DNA from: Klebsormidium nitens
Lineage: Eukaryota; Streptophyta; Klebsormidiophyceae; Klebsormidiales; Klebsormidiaceae
DNA: 64,000 nt
Assembly (NCBI GenBank): GCA_000708835.1
Contig: DF236988.1
Coordinates: 186,644 to 250,643, forward strand
Direction: 5' to 3'
Shown piece after piece: positions 1 to 11,285 of the stretch. How positions within the stretch are numbered: the stretch's first letter is position 1; each line of letters starts with the position of its first letter. The translations under genes and the position numbers were made by a program. The notes below the pieces were generated by a model. It did no database searches. It saw only the letters and a program-made list of their open reading frames with translations, and was not told where the DNA came from.

Positions 1-397
1 AGAGTATGGGTTTAGCTGACGGCCTATCACAGAATCAGAGCGTTGATTGCTTTTGAAGGTGAAGGAAACGTTCAAGATCCAGCGCCTTCTTGAGCTGCGC
101 ACGTTGTCTTTCTGTGCCCCGGCAGCCTTTCCGTAAAGCTCCACTTTGCAACAACCGCAACCGCAACGCAACCGCACCGCCAACGAGGAGACTGTCGACT
201 AATCTCTCTTCCTTTTGGTAGTTGCTGTAAATTCGGTAGAGTAGGTACGGCTTTTACCAATAGTTGTGCTTTAAAAATGTCAAGACGAGGCGCTAACTGG
301 CAATCCACGGCTTTTAAGGATGACTTCGAGCCTACCAGAAAAGCCTTCCTCGGAGCCATGGTTATCGATTGACCATCTCGGGTGCGCTTGTGTGCAG

Positions 398-2576
398 CAA
401 CGGCCAAGGTGTTGGCGGTTGAGATCCCCGAGCCACAACCCGGAAGTAGAGTGCTCTATCCAGCCTCAGTCAAGGCCGGCAGCGACCTACGTAAGTTTTC
501 CAACTCGCGCAATTGCCTGGACGCATCAGTCCGATCTTGTGGATTTGTAAAGCTTTGTCTTGAGTGTCGCTGCTTCCTCTTGGTGTACTAAGGTCTGAGA
601 AAGCTCTTTTGGGCTGGGAGACCATGGACTGTGAAGCTTTTTCACAGACCATGTAAGACGCTGATAAAAAGACGATGTACCGAGGCTCTCTTGAAGGCTT
701 TTCTTTCTCCTGAGTAGCTTTGGACGAATCTGGACCCTCAGCCCGCAAGTCGTCGTCTCAAAAAAGTGCATTTTGACCCCTGGTTTCATTGGCCTCCGCA
801 GAAGAAGGGCTTGAAGCACGAGGCTTTAAAGTCACGCGCCTAAACACCTATTCTACGGTGAGGCCTACAAATCCGACTTTCTGAGGGAGACGATACAAAA
901 GAAAGCGCTGGCTCAATATTACTTTGGTCTGCTGGGGGAAGCCCTTCGCGGATAGCTCGACATTTGGGGCAGCCGCGCTTCTTTTCCGCTGTTTGACGGA
1001 ATGGACGGTCCACCTTTGCTTGATTTACCGCTCAATGAGCCATTCGGATGTCTGCTTTCCTGCGACGAGCTCTATGGCGCGGCTGCCCACCTTTCACATA
1101 ACCACTCGTGCCGTCTGGCTGCTCGGAAGATCTTCTAGAGAAGTTGCCTGGGAAGCATCAGTGAGGGAATTCAGCGACTTCCCCTCAGCGGACGTAAGCG
1201 TCGGTGGCATCCAAGCACATCAATCATCCGACCGATGCCTTGTTGCTTGTTCCTTGCGCAGGAAACTGTTCGGACAGTTGACCCGAATGCACTGGCAGCT
1301 GCTGCAGACGCCCCGGTCGCCACCTTTGCCTCTCCGACTGCCGTCAAGTAAGGTCTCAATCCAATCTTGCCGCTCGAGTCTGAGCTCAATTGCTTTTGGT
1401 AGACATCGTCAGCCGCTCTCTCTCGATGACGAATTACCCGATCTTCAATTCTGGTTTTGGCCCTTGCATCATCGGTGTTAAGATGCCGTCGAATAGATCG
1501 AAGGGGTCCTCGGTTATATGTAGCTCGGGTGCTGCTGCTGACGTCCACAATTACTTTGCAAATGCTGGTGGACACTTCCAGAGCATTCCATGATGTCAGA
1601 GAGCAGAGTCGCAGTGTAACGCCTGGTTCAGAAGCACCACACGAAGTTGATTATTGCTCATTTCCAGGTCGAGCTGGTAAACTTCTTGTTGCTTTTGCGC
1701 CAGTGGTATCTGAAGCTTGAGATATTACTGCATTTTATTCCTCGCTCAGCGACTCCCAGATGACAGACACCACCGCACGTCTCCTGACAGTTAACGTTTC
1801 TCAAAGCTTGCTCCCGTTCCGGGCCTGGCGGCTCCTTAACTCCGCAATGTCTCCTTTGCAGAGCGTGGGTGGAACGTGTTTGTCAGGGGGACGTCAAGCG
1901 ATGGAGCGGTGCGGCCGCGTGCATCGGAAACACGTCCGCAGTGGCAGCACGGAATGCGGGCCTGGACAAGATATACTTCCCGGACAGTCCAGGCATTGAG
2001 GGGTTAGTCGAAAGCTCCTTTCCTTACATGTTGCTGGCTTTCGATCTTGGACGTACTGCGCCTTGATGCTTCGTTCGGTGGCATCTCTCAACCTCAGCAC
2101 CTTTTGTCCGATAGATTTCTGGAGCTCTTAGGAGAGAGAGCACGGCTATGCTGGGTACCAGAAGCAACAGTGTTTGCAAGGGCTGAATGGAAGTCATCCG
2201 GATCTATGTTAAGGTCTGGTAGAGGCAAAGCGACCCCAATGAACCGTCTCTGATTAGCGGAAGTTGGACAGTGAGTTGCCACCCAGTCCCTGCAAGAAGC
2301 TCCACCTAGATCTCAGGACGCTCTGTAATAGTTACCGTATCCGGCGAACTCTTACCAGAATGATAGAGGCCGTAAACTGGTCGGTCTGCTTGGTCAAAGC
2401 TCTTGATCCACAATAAGTCGGGGAGATCGAATCGGTCTTCCGCTCGGTCAAGAAAGGACGTCTGATCCCAAAGTTACAAAAGTCTATCTCATCCTTTTGA
2501 ATACGAAAGAAGATTCTTCTTTGTGTGCAGGTGGGTCAGGAGCGTGCGTGAGGCGTTGTCGGCTGTTGAAACGTAG
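398..2576 (+). CDS. UROS: Uroporphyrinogen-III synthase, C-terminal part (5' end off window)
   Basis: Exons read as 398-490, 802-857, 1262-1347, 1862-2002 and 2531-2576 (TAG). All junctions are GT-AG and the phases agree at each one. The first exon begins with the last two bases of a codon, so 5' exons lie outside the window; I found none in 1-397. The enzyme cyclises hydroxymethylbilane to uroporphyrinogen III in tetrapyrrole (chlorophyll and heme) synthesis, in the plastid of plants. Visible family marks, in order: RVLYPASVKAGSDL, the segment GFKVTRLNTYST, the conserved ASPTAVKAW, CIGNTSAVAARNAGL and PGIEGWV near the C-terminus. These match what I remember of plant UROS. The penultimate exon could read on to a stop at 2066, but splicing at 2003 restores the conserved PGIEGWV and a normal C-terminus. 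Coding potential is otherwise intact. Identification is firm; the N-terminal half is unseen. Confidence 0.88.
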
Positions 2577-4477
2577 GGCCTTGTATTTCATCGTGCATAC
2601 ATTTTCTGAGCGCGACAGGCTTGCCTTCGTGCACGTTGTGTACCGCAAGACACTGCAATCGTGTAATAGTAACTAAAGCCAATTTTGATAAAGTATAACC
2701 CTTTTAAAGGCCTTACTAGAGGCAGTAGAATCTTCTCGTCAGGATTCCATCACCTGAGTTGCTTCTAGAGACACGATGGAACGCGTCACTCCATGATGCT
2801 ATGATATATAAAGGTGATGAGAATCCTTTGGTCCTCATTCTTCAGCTAGCAGTTGTCTGCCCTCATCATCTGAAAAAGCCTTCATCGCAGAATAGAAGTG
2901 TCTTCGTAGCTGCAAGGGTGTCACATGATCAATCTTCAATGCTCGTACTTCAGTGCTTCAAGCCCTTAAATATAGGTTTGACACTTCGACAGACGCCGTG
3001 CTGGTTAATCGTTCTTCCCGGGCATCATATGTACGAAGTATCCATCAGTTAATGAAGTGCTTACCCTATACTGTCTACTGAGCACAATCCATACATCATG
3101 CATAAATAGCGGGCAGCCGCGGCGCCGCGCCTGCGGTGGGAAGACAACTCTGTGTCTCCAACTTGATGGATTGTCCATGCCAGACAAAGCACCGACTTAC
3201 CCTACATAAAGATCATACAATGGAGAGCAATTGAGAGCATGCTTGCTTGAAGATGTTGTCAATCATCAGAGCTAGGTGCCGTAGCCCAAGTCCTTCGTAT
3301 CATCATTTGCATTGACATCATGGAGTGCGACCGCAATGCGCATGGCCATTGGCATATGATTGAAGTACCGTAGCTGGGCAACTCAACTGATTATCGCAGT
3401 CTCGGACCTCGCCTCCAATCAAATTCATCTGCATATAATCCCGTGGACCATGTGGTTATCAAGCCAGCCAATAGCGTGCCGCCTTCGCACGACTTTCCTT
3501 CAAATTTCGCGGGAGCCACTTTGAAAATTTCACAAGCATAGCACTGCTACTAGGACTAGTACGGTACAGGTATTAACCTAGGTAAGCAGAATGGGAACGG
3601 GCTTAGGTTATTACATTTATTTTGATCAGTGTACCTATTACCATGAAGCTGGCGCAGGCCTGGTGTCCTGCTACGTGTGGCCTATGAGTCATGATTGCGC
3701 ACGACGGATTCAGCTTCATGAAACCGGCATTTGATTGGTGGTAGCTAAACGAGTGTCTATCAGAAGCTAGAGTGCTGATGCAAGAGGCCGCAAATGCACA
3801 TTGCTGCAGTTTAGCGTGCGCTGCAGGTCGGTTTTGACAAGAGCGAGTCATATGATGGTAAGTTGCTTCTTCTCTGGCTGCCACATTATAGTTGAAGACG
3901 CGACTGCAGCACGAATTAGTTTCTGTTAGCGACATTGCTTTCTTCGTATGGGGCAGTAATGTGATGTGCTTAACTGGGGATCATGGGTGGTTGTTGCCGG
4001 CCCTGCATTTAGCATCTTGCAATGCACTGCCATCAGCAAAGTGACGGGACTATCCGACAGGCGGTTTTACCTGTGTTTTATAGATCTCATTTCTCGTTCT
4101 GTTGCACACAATGGAGCTTGGAAGGCTGTCTTAACAATGATGCCGGCGAGCAATTTGTTCATTCTGCCACAACCCTCTCAGAGTCATGTGTCGGTCACAA
4201 AGATGACTTGCAGGATTTGGTGGCTGACTTCCATCACTTAGCTCATTGCTGCTGTCCTAAGCAGGCCACTTTTCGTGGAAACTTTCGATAGAAGTACACT
4301 TGCTTCAATGTGACAAGTTCACATAATGCTGAGAGGCCTTTCCAAGGGCCAGAGAATCTATGTGCTTGAATCCTCTTTGAATGTTTCGTGGACGGTGACT
4401 GCTCACTGATCATAACCTGCTAACTACGTTTTTGCCTGGACCTCCTGAGTCGAGCCATCTTGCTCATGCTGTGAGAC
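2577..4477. other. Intergenic stretch, nothing supportable
   Basis: This 1.9-kb gap lies between the UROS stop and the first recognisable exon of the MYND gene. It is AT-richer than the flanking exons. I see no open frame with splice sites that extends either neighbour and no repeat. It should hold the UROS 3' UTR and the MYND gene promoter, and could hide a short 5' exon of the latter. Confidence 0.5.
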
Positions 4478-7400
4478 ATGGTCTCATGCTGGTGCTGGTC
4501 ATATCTCCTTAACGACTCGACCGTCATTCTTTCCTCTTTGCAGGCCAGAGATGCCGCTGCTGCCGCATTGCTGCTTCAGCAGGGCAGTCAGTTCCAGGCA
4601 GCGCAGGAGTTTGCTTGGCTCGTTCGCTTTCTTTGCCCCTCTGGCAAGCGCATGACCAGGCAGCAGGAACAGGAGCTGTTACTGAGGCCCAGCAAAGAGT
4701 TCAAAAAGGTGCGCCGTTCTTCTTCTTCTGCCGCTGTTTTGGTGTCCAACAACATGATTACGATATTGAAACTTTCGTTCCTTCAGCAATGTAAAACATG
4801 CTAGCTTGACACTTGGTATAAAAACGATTCGGAACCTGGTGGAGGGAACTTCTCGTGCAGTCTCTGGCCCTCAATCAGCTCTTGGCTTTCCTTGAGGCCA
4901 CGTCACCAATCTGGCGAGGAGTCGTCCTCAACATAAAGTAGACCCAGTGGCACTGTGAAGTGCTGCCTTTTAGGAGGATGCAAAAGGGGGTGGGAGTATC
5001 CAGCCTAGTAGAATACTTTTGCTATTGAAAGGAGACTGAGCAGGCCTCTGAGTCACGCTGCGGCGTTGGGTGGCGCCAGTCAAGCATTCTGCACAATCTC
5101 AAGCAGAAGCTGCGCTACGTTGCCCTCATCATATCCAGTTCACATTTACAAGTTGGAACTTGAACAGCAAACGCTGGCTCACCTGATGATGATCGTTGCT
5201 TGGACCGCGCAGATGTCTCTGGTTTTTGTTGAAGATGGTCTTGTAGAGCAAATAATGAAGTCACGACGGCTGCCTTATACTCCTGAATACCAGGGTTGCC
5301 ACTCACGGTGTCTCGAACAGATTGTTGCCCGGCAAATAATCGTTTCTTTTTCCTTGCCAGCTGCGGAAGCTGACCGGAAGCACACCCGTATTGGAGGGCC
5401 TTCTACACACTCTCAATTACGAGAGCGATGCTGCATACCTCCTCTTGGACTGCATACCCTTCCTGACGAGCGCCCCTGGCTTTGTAAAACAGGTGAAGCC
5501 TCCCTCTTCAACTCTACCCTCTATTCTCCATAATCAGAAGCTGCTTTATAAATTGTGCAAGGATTGAGACCTTGAGGTCTGGAGGCGTGCCAGTCTCTGC
5601 TCCCGTCTCGGTGACTTGCCTTCAACATGATGGCGGCTCTCTGATTTATGGCGGGCTGAACGGAGCTTGGCGTAAATGCACAACAGGACCTTGAAGAAAC
5701 ATGCCGGAGAGACGCCACCGCATACAAGTCTCGGCGCTCTCGTATGTCCTCAAAGGCTGTCCGTTCTGACGAGAAGGGAATCACATTCCAAAAATGCAAA
5801 AACCTCTGGCGATTGGTTGGGAGATTGTAAAACATGCTCCAGGAAACCTGCACGCAGCTCTTAACTTCGGGCGTACTCGTCAGAGTCACTGAGGCTTCAA
5901 TCGCGAGTTGCTCTAGATGCACGCGATTGAACGGCTGACTGCTCTGCCAGAGGTAGTCGTCTGAATTCGGGCGTGAAAGTGACAGGGCACTCGGGCCCTT
6001 CAGACCGGCTTGAGATCTATTCTGCTTCAAATGCTTCTTAGCGCTCATCGCCTGCTGTTTAAGGGTTGGTTTTGAGGAGGCAAAAGTAGCACTCGCACCA
6101 CCTACTTACCTTACCAGAGCTGAGAGGAAAACGAGGACGCTGAGTCGGTCTGCTTTCTTGCCCGCGTTTCGGGAACTCATATACACGACTAAGCTTTCTT
6201 ACTACTCCTCGAGAAGGGCACTTCAGCGCTTTTACGAAACACTTGCGCTCTCAGAAGGTCAGAGGCAAAAGGTAGCACTCGCACCACCTACTTACCCTAC
6301 CAGAGCTGAGAAGAGACCGAGGACGCTGAGTCGGTCTGCTTTTCTTGCCCGCGTTTCGGGAACTCATATACACGACTAAGCTTTCTTACTACTCCTCGAG
6401 AAGGGCACTTCAGCGCTTTCCACAACATGTGCGCTTCCTAGAAGGTCCCTCACCACTCGTTCTAGCAGTGGTTACGCACTATCCTAGAAGGACGCATACT
6501 CATTCTCAATTTATTTTTCCCGCAGATCGGCAGCTGCGGCTTGGCCGACGCCCTCCTCAACTGCAGCCGTTGGCTCTTTCCCCTCGTCTCTTCCCTCCAT
6601 CCAACCAACCCACAACGAGCCCCTCCGCTCACTCCTTCCGACCTAAACCTCCTAGAGGCCGCGCACGCAATCCCCGGAATCATCACAGCCATCCTGGACC
6701 TCAGCGAAGAGTTCTACGCGCGCGCGCTGGAGGTGCGGCTCGTCTCGGCGATCATGGCCTTCTTTCCGTGGGGCGTTCCGCCGAGGGGCAGGCACAACGC
6801 GGAACGGAACACGTGGGGCGTGCGCACCGCGTTCCTGGTGGCGGAGGCGTTCAAGGCGTTCATCGACGATGCCGAGAAGGTGGCCCGCCTCCTGGGGTGC
6901 CACGTGGAGCTCACGGAGTGGCTGGTGCGTTTCGTCGACTTTCTGACCAAGTCCGCCGAGGCGCTCGTGCCGCGGGTGAAGTACGAGGAGCAACATCTGG
7001 AAATCCAAGACTCCGCGAAAGCCGTCATGGGAATGTTCAACTGCGCGAACGGGCACGCGCTTCTTGACCCCCCGAAGCTCCAGGAACTAGAGCGGGCGCT
7101 CGAGGCGCTCCTGCCGCACCTCGAGAAAGGCGCGCGGTTCCACGTGGACCTGTTTCTGACCAACGTGCACGGCCTGCGGCGAGTCGGACTCCCCGTAGAA
7201 ACAATCACCAATGGAGCCGAGATCACCGACTTGACCCACGAGCTTCAATCTCTGGCGGTCCGCGCTTCGAAAGACCGGCGCGCAACCGACGCCCGACTCG
7301 ATAACTTTTTCAGAAATTACAGGCTCCTGTCAGTAGCCTCTTCCCGGGACCTGGTTTCCCCGGAGCTGCTGAAAGTTCTCACGGCGGGTTTCGTAGACAA

Positions 7401-9848
7401 AGTCAAGGCCCCGGGCCGACTTTCCGAGGACTCGAAAGGCGTCCTCTCGGCGCTCAAAAACGCGCTGCGAGTCGCCCAAGGCGGGGGGATCGACCCCGAA
7501 GTGTTCGATGACGTGGCGCTCCCCTTGCTGCGACACGTGGAGCCCGCTCTTGACAAGCTCACCGGCATCGCGTTTCAGTCCCTTCTGGCGGGGCTGATAG
7601 AGTGCTACAAAGGGGGCAGCCCGCGGACGAGGCCCGCAAGAGTCTGGTCGCCGCTCCTGATGTCCATCATCGAATTGGACATCGACCAGGTTTCGATGCT
7701 CACGGCGTGGCACTTTCTCGCCGTCCTAGTTGGCGCCCGGACTTCGACGCCGCGCTGCTGAAATCGATCGCGGAGGACGGCGGCCCGAACGAGGCGCCGG
7801 TGCCGAGCCCGCGGCCGCTCGCGCACGCTGACGAGCGGCGCGCGCTCGCGAATGAGATCGCGGCGAAGCAGCGCGGCCGCCTTTTCGCGCCGGCCTGGGT
7901 ACTGGTTAGGCACCGTGTGGACTTCGGCGTTTCGGACGAGGACCGCTCCGAAGACGTCGCGGCCGTTCTGCTCTGGTGCTGCGCTGATTCCGGCCTCGTG
8001 GAGCGGAAGCTGCTCCCCAAGATCGGGCTCCTCGTCCGTATCCTCGCGCTTGCATACGCACGGCTGGCCGAGATCTGCGGACGGGGCGCCACGTCCGAAG
8101 CCGCCCGGCGCCCCTGGCCGGACAAGTGCCGGACGCTCGCGGCGCTGCTGCGGATAGCGTTTGAGTCGACGGCCGGCAAACCCGCCGCGAGAAAGGCGCT
8201 AGTGGAAGAAATTTCGATCAACGGTGGGGTGAATTTATGTCGGGCGGTAACTAGGGGCGGGCGGCAGCCCGGGGACTTGAACCGGGAGTGGGCGGAGGCG
8301 GGCGATCTGCTGTGGGTGCCCGGGTTCCGAGCGCTGTGCGCGGAGCTGTGGGAGACGATCGCGGCGCGATTTGGGTTGAAAGCGTGCAGTAAACCGGTGA
8401 GCCACTGGCCTTGATGCCATTACGACAATTCTTTCCTCTTCTTTTACAATTTTTCTGCACAGAATTACATATGTTAGAGCGTCAAATCTCTCAGATTGAC
8501 ACAAAAGATGACATGACTCTGCTTCCTGGTTAGAGCGCCAGATTCCCTGCTAAACAGCACTGAGGCCGTTCACTTTTTTTCCGTTGTGCCTGTGCTAGAG
8601 CTCTGGTCGAACCTTGAAAAGCACAGACCATTGTGTGCTGTCTCGTTGGGGAAGTGCTTCAGAGCAGAGTGCCTTGAAAAGCTTCCATCGCTTTTCGACC
8701 GTCCCAACGAAGCTGCTCTTGGATGCCCCTACCAACCTTCTTACCTTTCGTTAATAGGTTTTTCATTGCGCTTGTACCATCGCTGCATCCATTTCCCATC
8801 CTGCTTTCAGATATGTTTTGCATTCTTTTGGGGGCCATCGCTCCTTGGGGGTCTCGAACTTTTCGCTGGGGCCTTTCCCCGTCTCCGAGCCTCATGACGA
8901 TCGAGTCTGGCCCTCGAAAACTACCTGAAAGAAAGAAGCTCGGGCCCTCGGAACACAGGGACAACATGTTGTTTTCAACAGCGTGTTCAATACGTCCGCG
9001 AAAGAGAACACTGTATCGTCGACTTCCTTAAAGCTCGCGCCTAACGCATCGCAGACAAATGTTGACTCTACATTCAACGGGCTGGAAAAGAATTCGGCTC
9101 TTTTGACGTTCGCCGTGAAGTCTGCAAAGGTTTCGGTCTGAGTCCTTGGAGCTCTGTCCAGGTGTGCCGTCTCCTGGTCCCCTTCAGCTGCCCTGGTTGG
9201 GCGACACCTCCTACAAGAGTCTACGTCTGGAAATTACAGATTCTGTCAATGATCCAGTGTGCACCCTCAACGTCTGGGCTGACCTGTGCAGACCTGCTCG
9301 CGCGACCTGTACGAGACGAAGAAGAAGGAGTTCCACAAGTGCAGTGTCTGTGCGCAAGTCCAGTACTGCGGCAAAGAATGTCAGGTACGCTGGACTAAAA
9401 CTTTTGCGGGGAACTTTCCTTATCTGCGAAGCTCGATAGGAAACATATGCCCTGGAAACATGACTCCCGGCCGTCATGTCGGTATGGCGCCAGTTGGGAC
9501 GGCGGCATTTCAGACTGACCAGCACTCTGCTTTGCAGCGCTAAGCATGAATAAAGGTGGAATGGTTCTGAACTTGGGCAATTGAAATGTAGGCCCCTCAT
9601 TGCAGACTCGTGGGTCAGCAAGGGTTGGGCTGGCCGGCGTGATTAGATTTTGCCACTGCCGCTTCAGCGTGTGCTTGGCGTGTGAAAGATTGCCAATCAG
9701 AAGCCAGAGCTTTGCACAGCGGTGCAGAACGATCTGCCGTTGGCATGAAAAGGTTTCTTGTTGTTGCTTGCAGAAAGACCACTGGAAGGAGAGACATAAA
9801 AGGGACTGCCGGTCGACAACGGACGCTTCTGGGCGGCAACGTACGTAG
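4478..9848 (+). CDS. MYND zinc-finger protein with N-terminal helical (ARM-like) region; apparent frameshift
   Basis: Exons I support: 4544-4708, 4861-4937, 5361-5492, 6526-8396, 9292-9384 and 9774-9848 (TAG). One more small exon, needed to restore phase, should lie between 4938 and 5360; I could not settle it. An ATG at 4478 is in frame with the first exon, but a good acceptor (CTCTTTGCAG) at 4543 suggests the true start is further upstream. The body is Ala/Leu-rich and helical, like ARM-type repeats. The last three exons assemble a MYND finger: CSKPTC, then KCSVC, QYCGKEC and finally HWKERHKRDC, matching the C...C, CxxC, CxxxC, HxxxC pattern. MYND fingers bind short proline-containing peptides in partner proteins. 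The large exon changes from frame 1 to frame 3 between about 7600 and 7740, so it is frameshifted, mis-sequenced or mis-modelled there. Its partner and function are unknown. Confidence 0.62.
6077..6447. repeat. Two-copy tandem repeat, about 185 bp, inside the MYND gene intron
   Basis: The segment beginning GAGGCAAAAGTAGCACTCGC at 6077 recurs nearly unchanged at 6262. The two copies (about 6077-6261 and 6262-6447) share the stretch ending CTCGAGAAGGGCACTTCAGC and differ by few bases and small indels. They lie in the intron between exons 5361-5492 and 6526-8396. No exon sequence is included, unlike the exon-edge arrays elsewhere in this window. Confidence 0.93.
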
Positions 9849-11285
9849 GTTTGTCCTGGTTTGTGTCCTGGCGCCAGAGCCTAAAACACAGCATTGAGAT
9901 TATGACAGATGACAGGTGTTGCTGGTTAAGAATATTGTACAGCAGCGCAGACGAGCTAATTATGTCAAAGACGCGCGGCTACTGTCGTACGGTACTTTCA
10001 ACGGTTCTGCGGCTAACGCCATGAGTTATGGTTATGGCGACATCCGACTCGCACGCGCTGAGCAGTAGGGAGTAGCCGACATTAATCACTTGTGGCAGTT
10101 GGAAGATTTCCGATCCTGCTCATTGTGGACAGAGACGTTTAGAATTCTAAGCTGAAGTCTCAGAATTCAATATAGTCTTTGATCGTGCATGCAAACGCTG
10201 ACCCAATTGACTGATGCGGCATTTGGAAAAACTTCCTTTATGTAAGTAGGTTGCGGTGCAAACATCCCGCCACTTATTAAGCGACGAGATGTGATAGCCG
10301 GCTGACTTACGTTCTTGAGGCCATATTTAAGAGCCATCTTGCACTGGAACATGGACCGCCCGGCATGCTGAAGCAATAGTCCATGCAGACTCGGTCGAAT
10401 CCAACCAACAAAATATTGTGTTCATGCATTGTGATGGTTTTGTAGGCCCAGCTGCATAAACCCGCGGCTTGTACGCACGACGGTTGCAGGCGCGGCTGCT
10501 CGCATGCCATGTCGATCATGCGCCAAGATAGAACTAAACAAATTTTAGCTAAGCATCTGCTGGTCATACATAGAGAGCTCGCCAAAACGCGCGCCATGTG
10601 TATGCACAGGTTGAACTGAACACGTACATGGCTTTCATGAAGCACGCCCTGGGACTAAGTTGACGCGGTCCGCTCTGCGCTGCAACCGAATGCACGGGCA
10701 AAATTCAAAATGATCGCTCCGAAAGAGGGAACCTGCTCTTTGCTCTCAAACCCGGCGACGAGCGCCTGCATGCTAACTATAGGCCGCCTAGAGTACCAGT
10801 GCTTTTCACTTACCTACTACACATAAGGCACCTTGTCCAACGTGGTCAGTAAGGCCGCCGGCTGGCAATCCGCACGATCATGCATGCAGGTCATGAACGT
10901 TGCTCGAGCTTCTGCCCTGCGTACCAAGCGGTACCCTATATTCGATTCTGGCCAGGATGTTCAAGTGGTGCATGAGGTGAAGTTTCGTATCCGGGCCGTC
11001 ACATACTTGCAGCCAGATACAAAATTTATATACCGTACTACTTGAAAGGGTGGTGGCTAACTTCTCCAAAACATGTTCGTCTGCTTAGGCAGACAAGCCC
11101 TGCGTAGTGCACATAATGCTTATATTCATATCCATTGTGCAGGCATGGGTGCGCGTGGATTGCAATTGAATCCACATTGGCGACTTTCACAACAGTTGGA
11201 CTGCAAGAGGAACGGCCAAGTACTTTACAACATACACAGCATGGCCCTCCCCGAATGGCCGTCTGCCTCCTTTAGTACGCCTACG
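9849..11285. other. Convergent intergenic region, no gene seen
   Basis: The tail-to-tail gap between the MYND gene and the dynein intermediate chain. It must hold both 3' UTRs. Only short stop-riddled frames are present and I see no repeats or RNA gene. Confidence 0.5.

Noticed and set aside
2003-2066. UROS ending at the stop at 2066
   Set aside because: A GT donor at 2003 and the exon at 2531 restore the conserved PGIEGWV and a normal-length C-terminus.
6652-8221. Long antisense frames over the MYND exon
   Set aside because: They are shadows of a GC-rich coding exon, with no splice logic or family motif of their own.
8460-8560. tRNA-like strings (GGTTAGAGCG) after the MYND large exon
   Set aside because: No acceptor stem or T-arm pairs with them; they lie in an intron.
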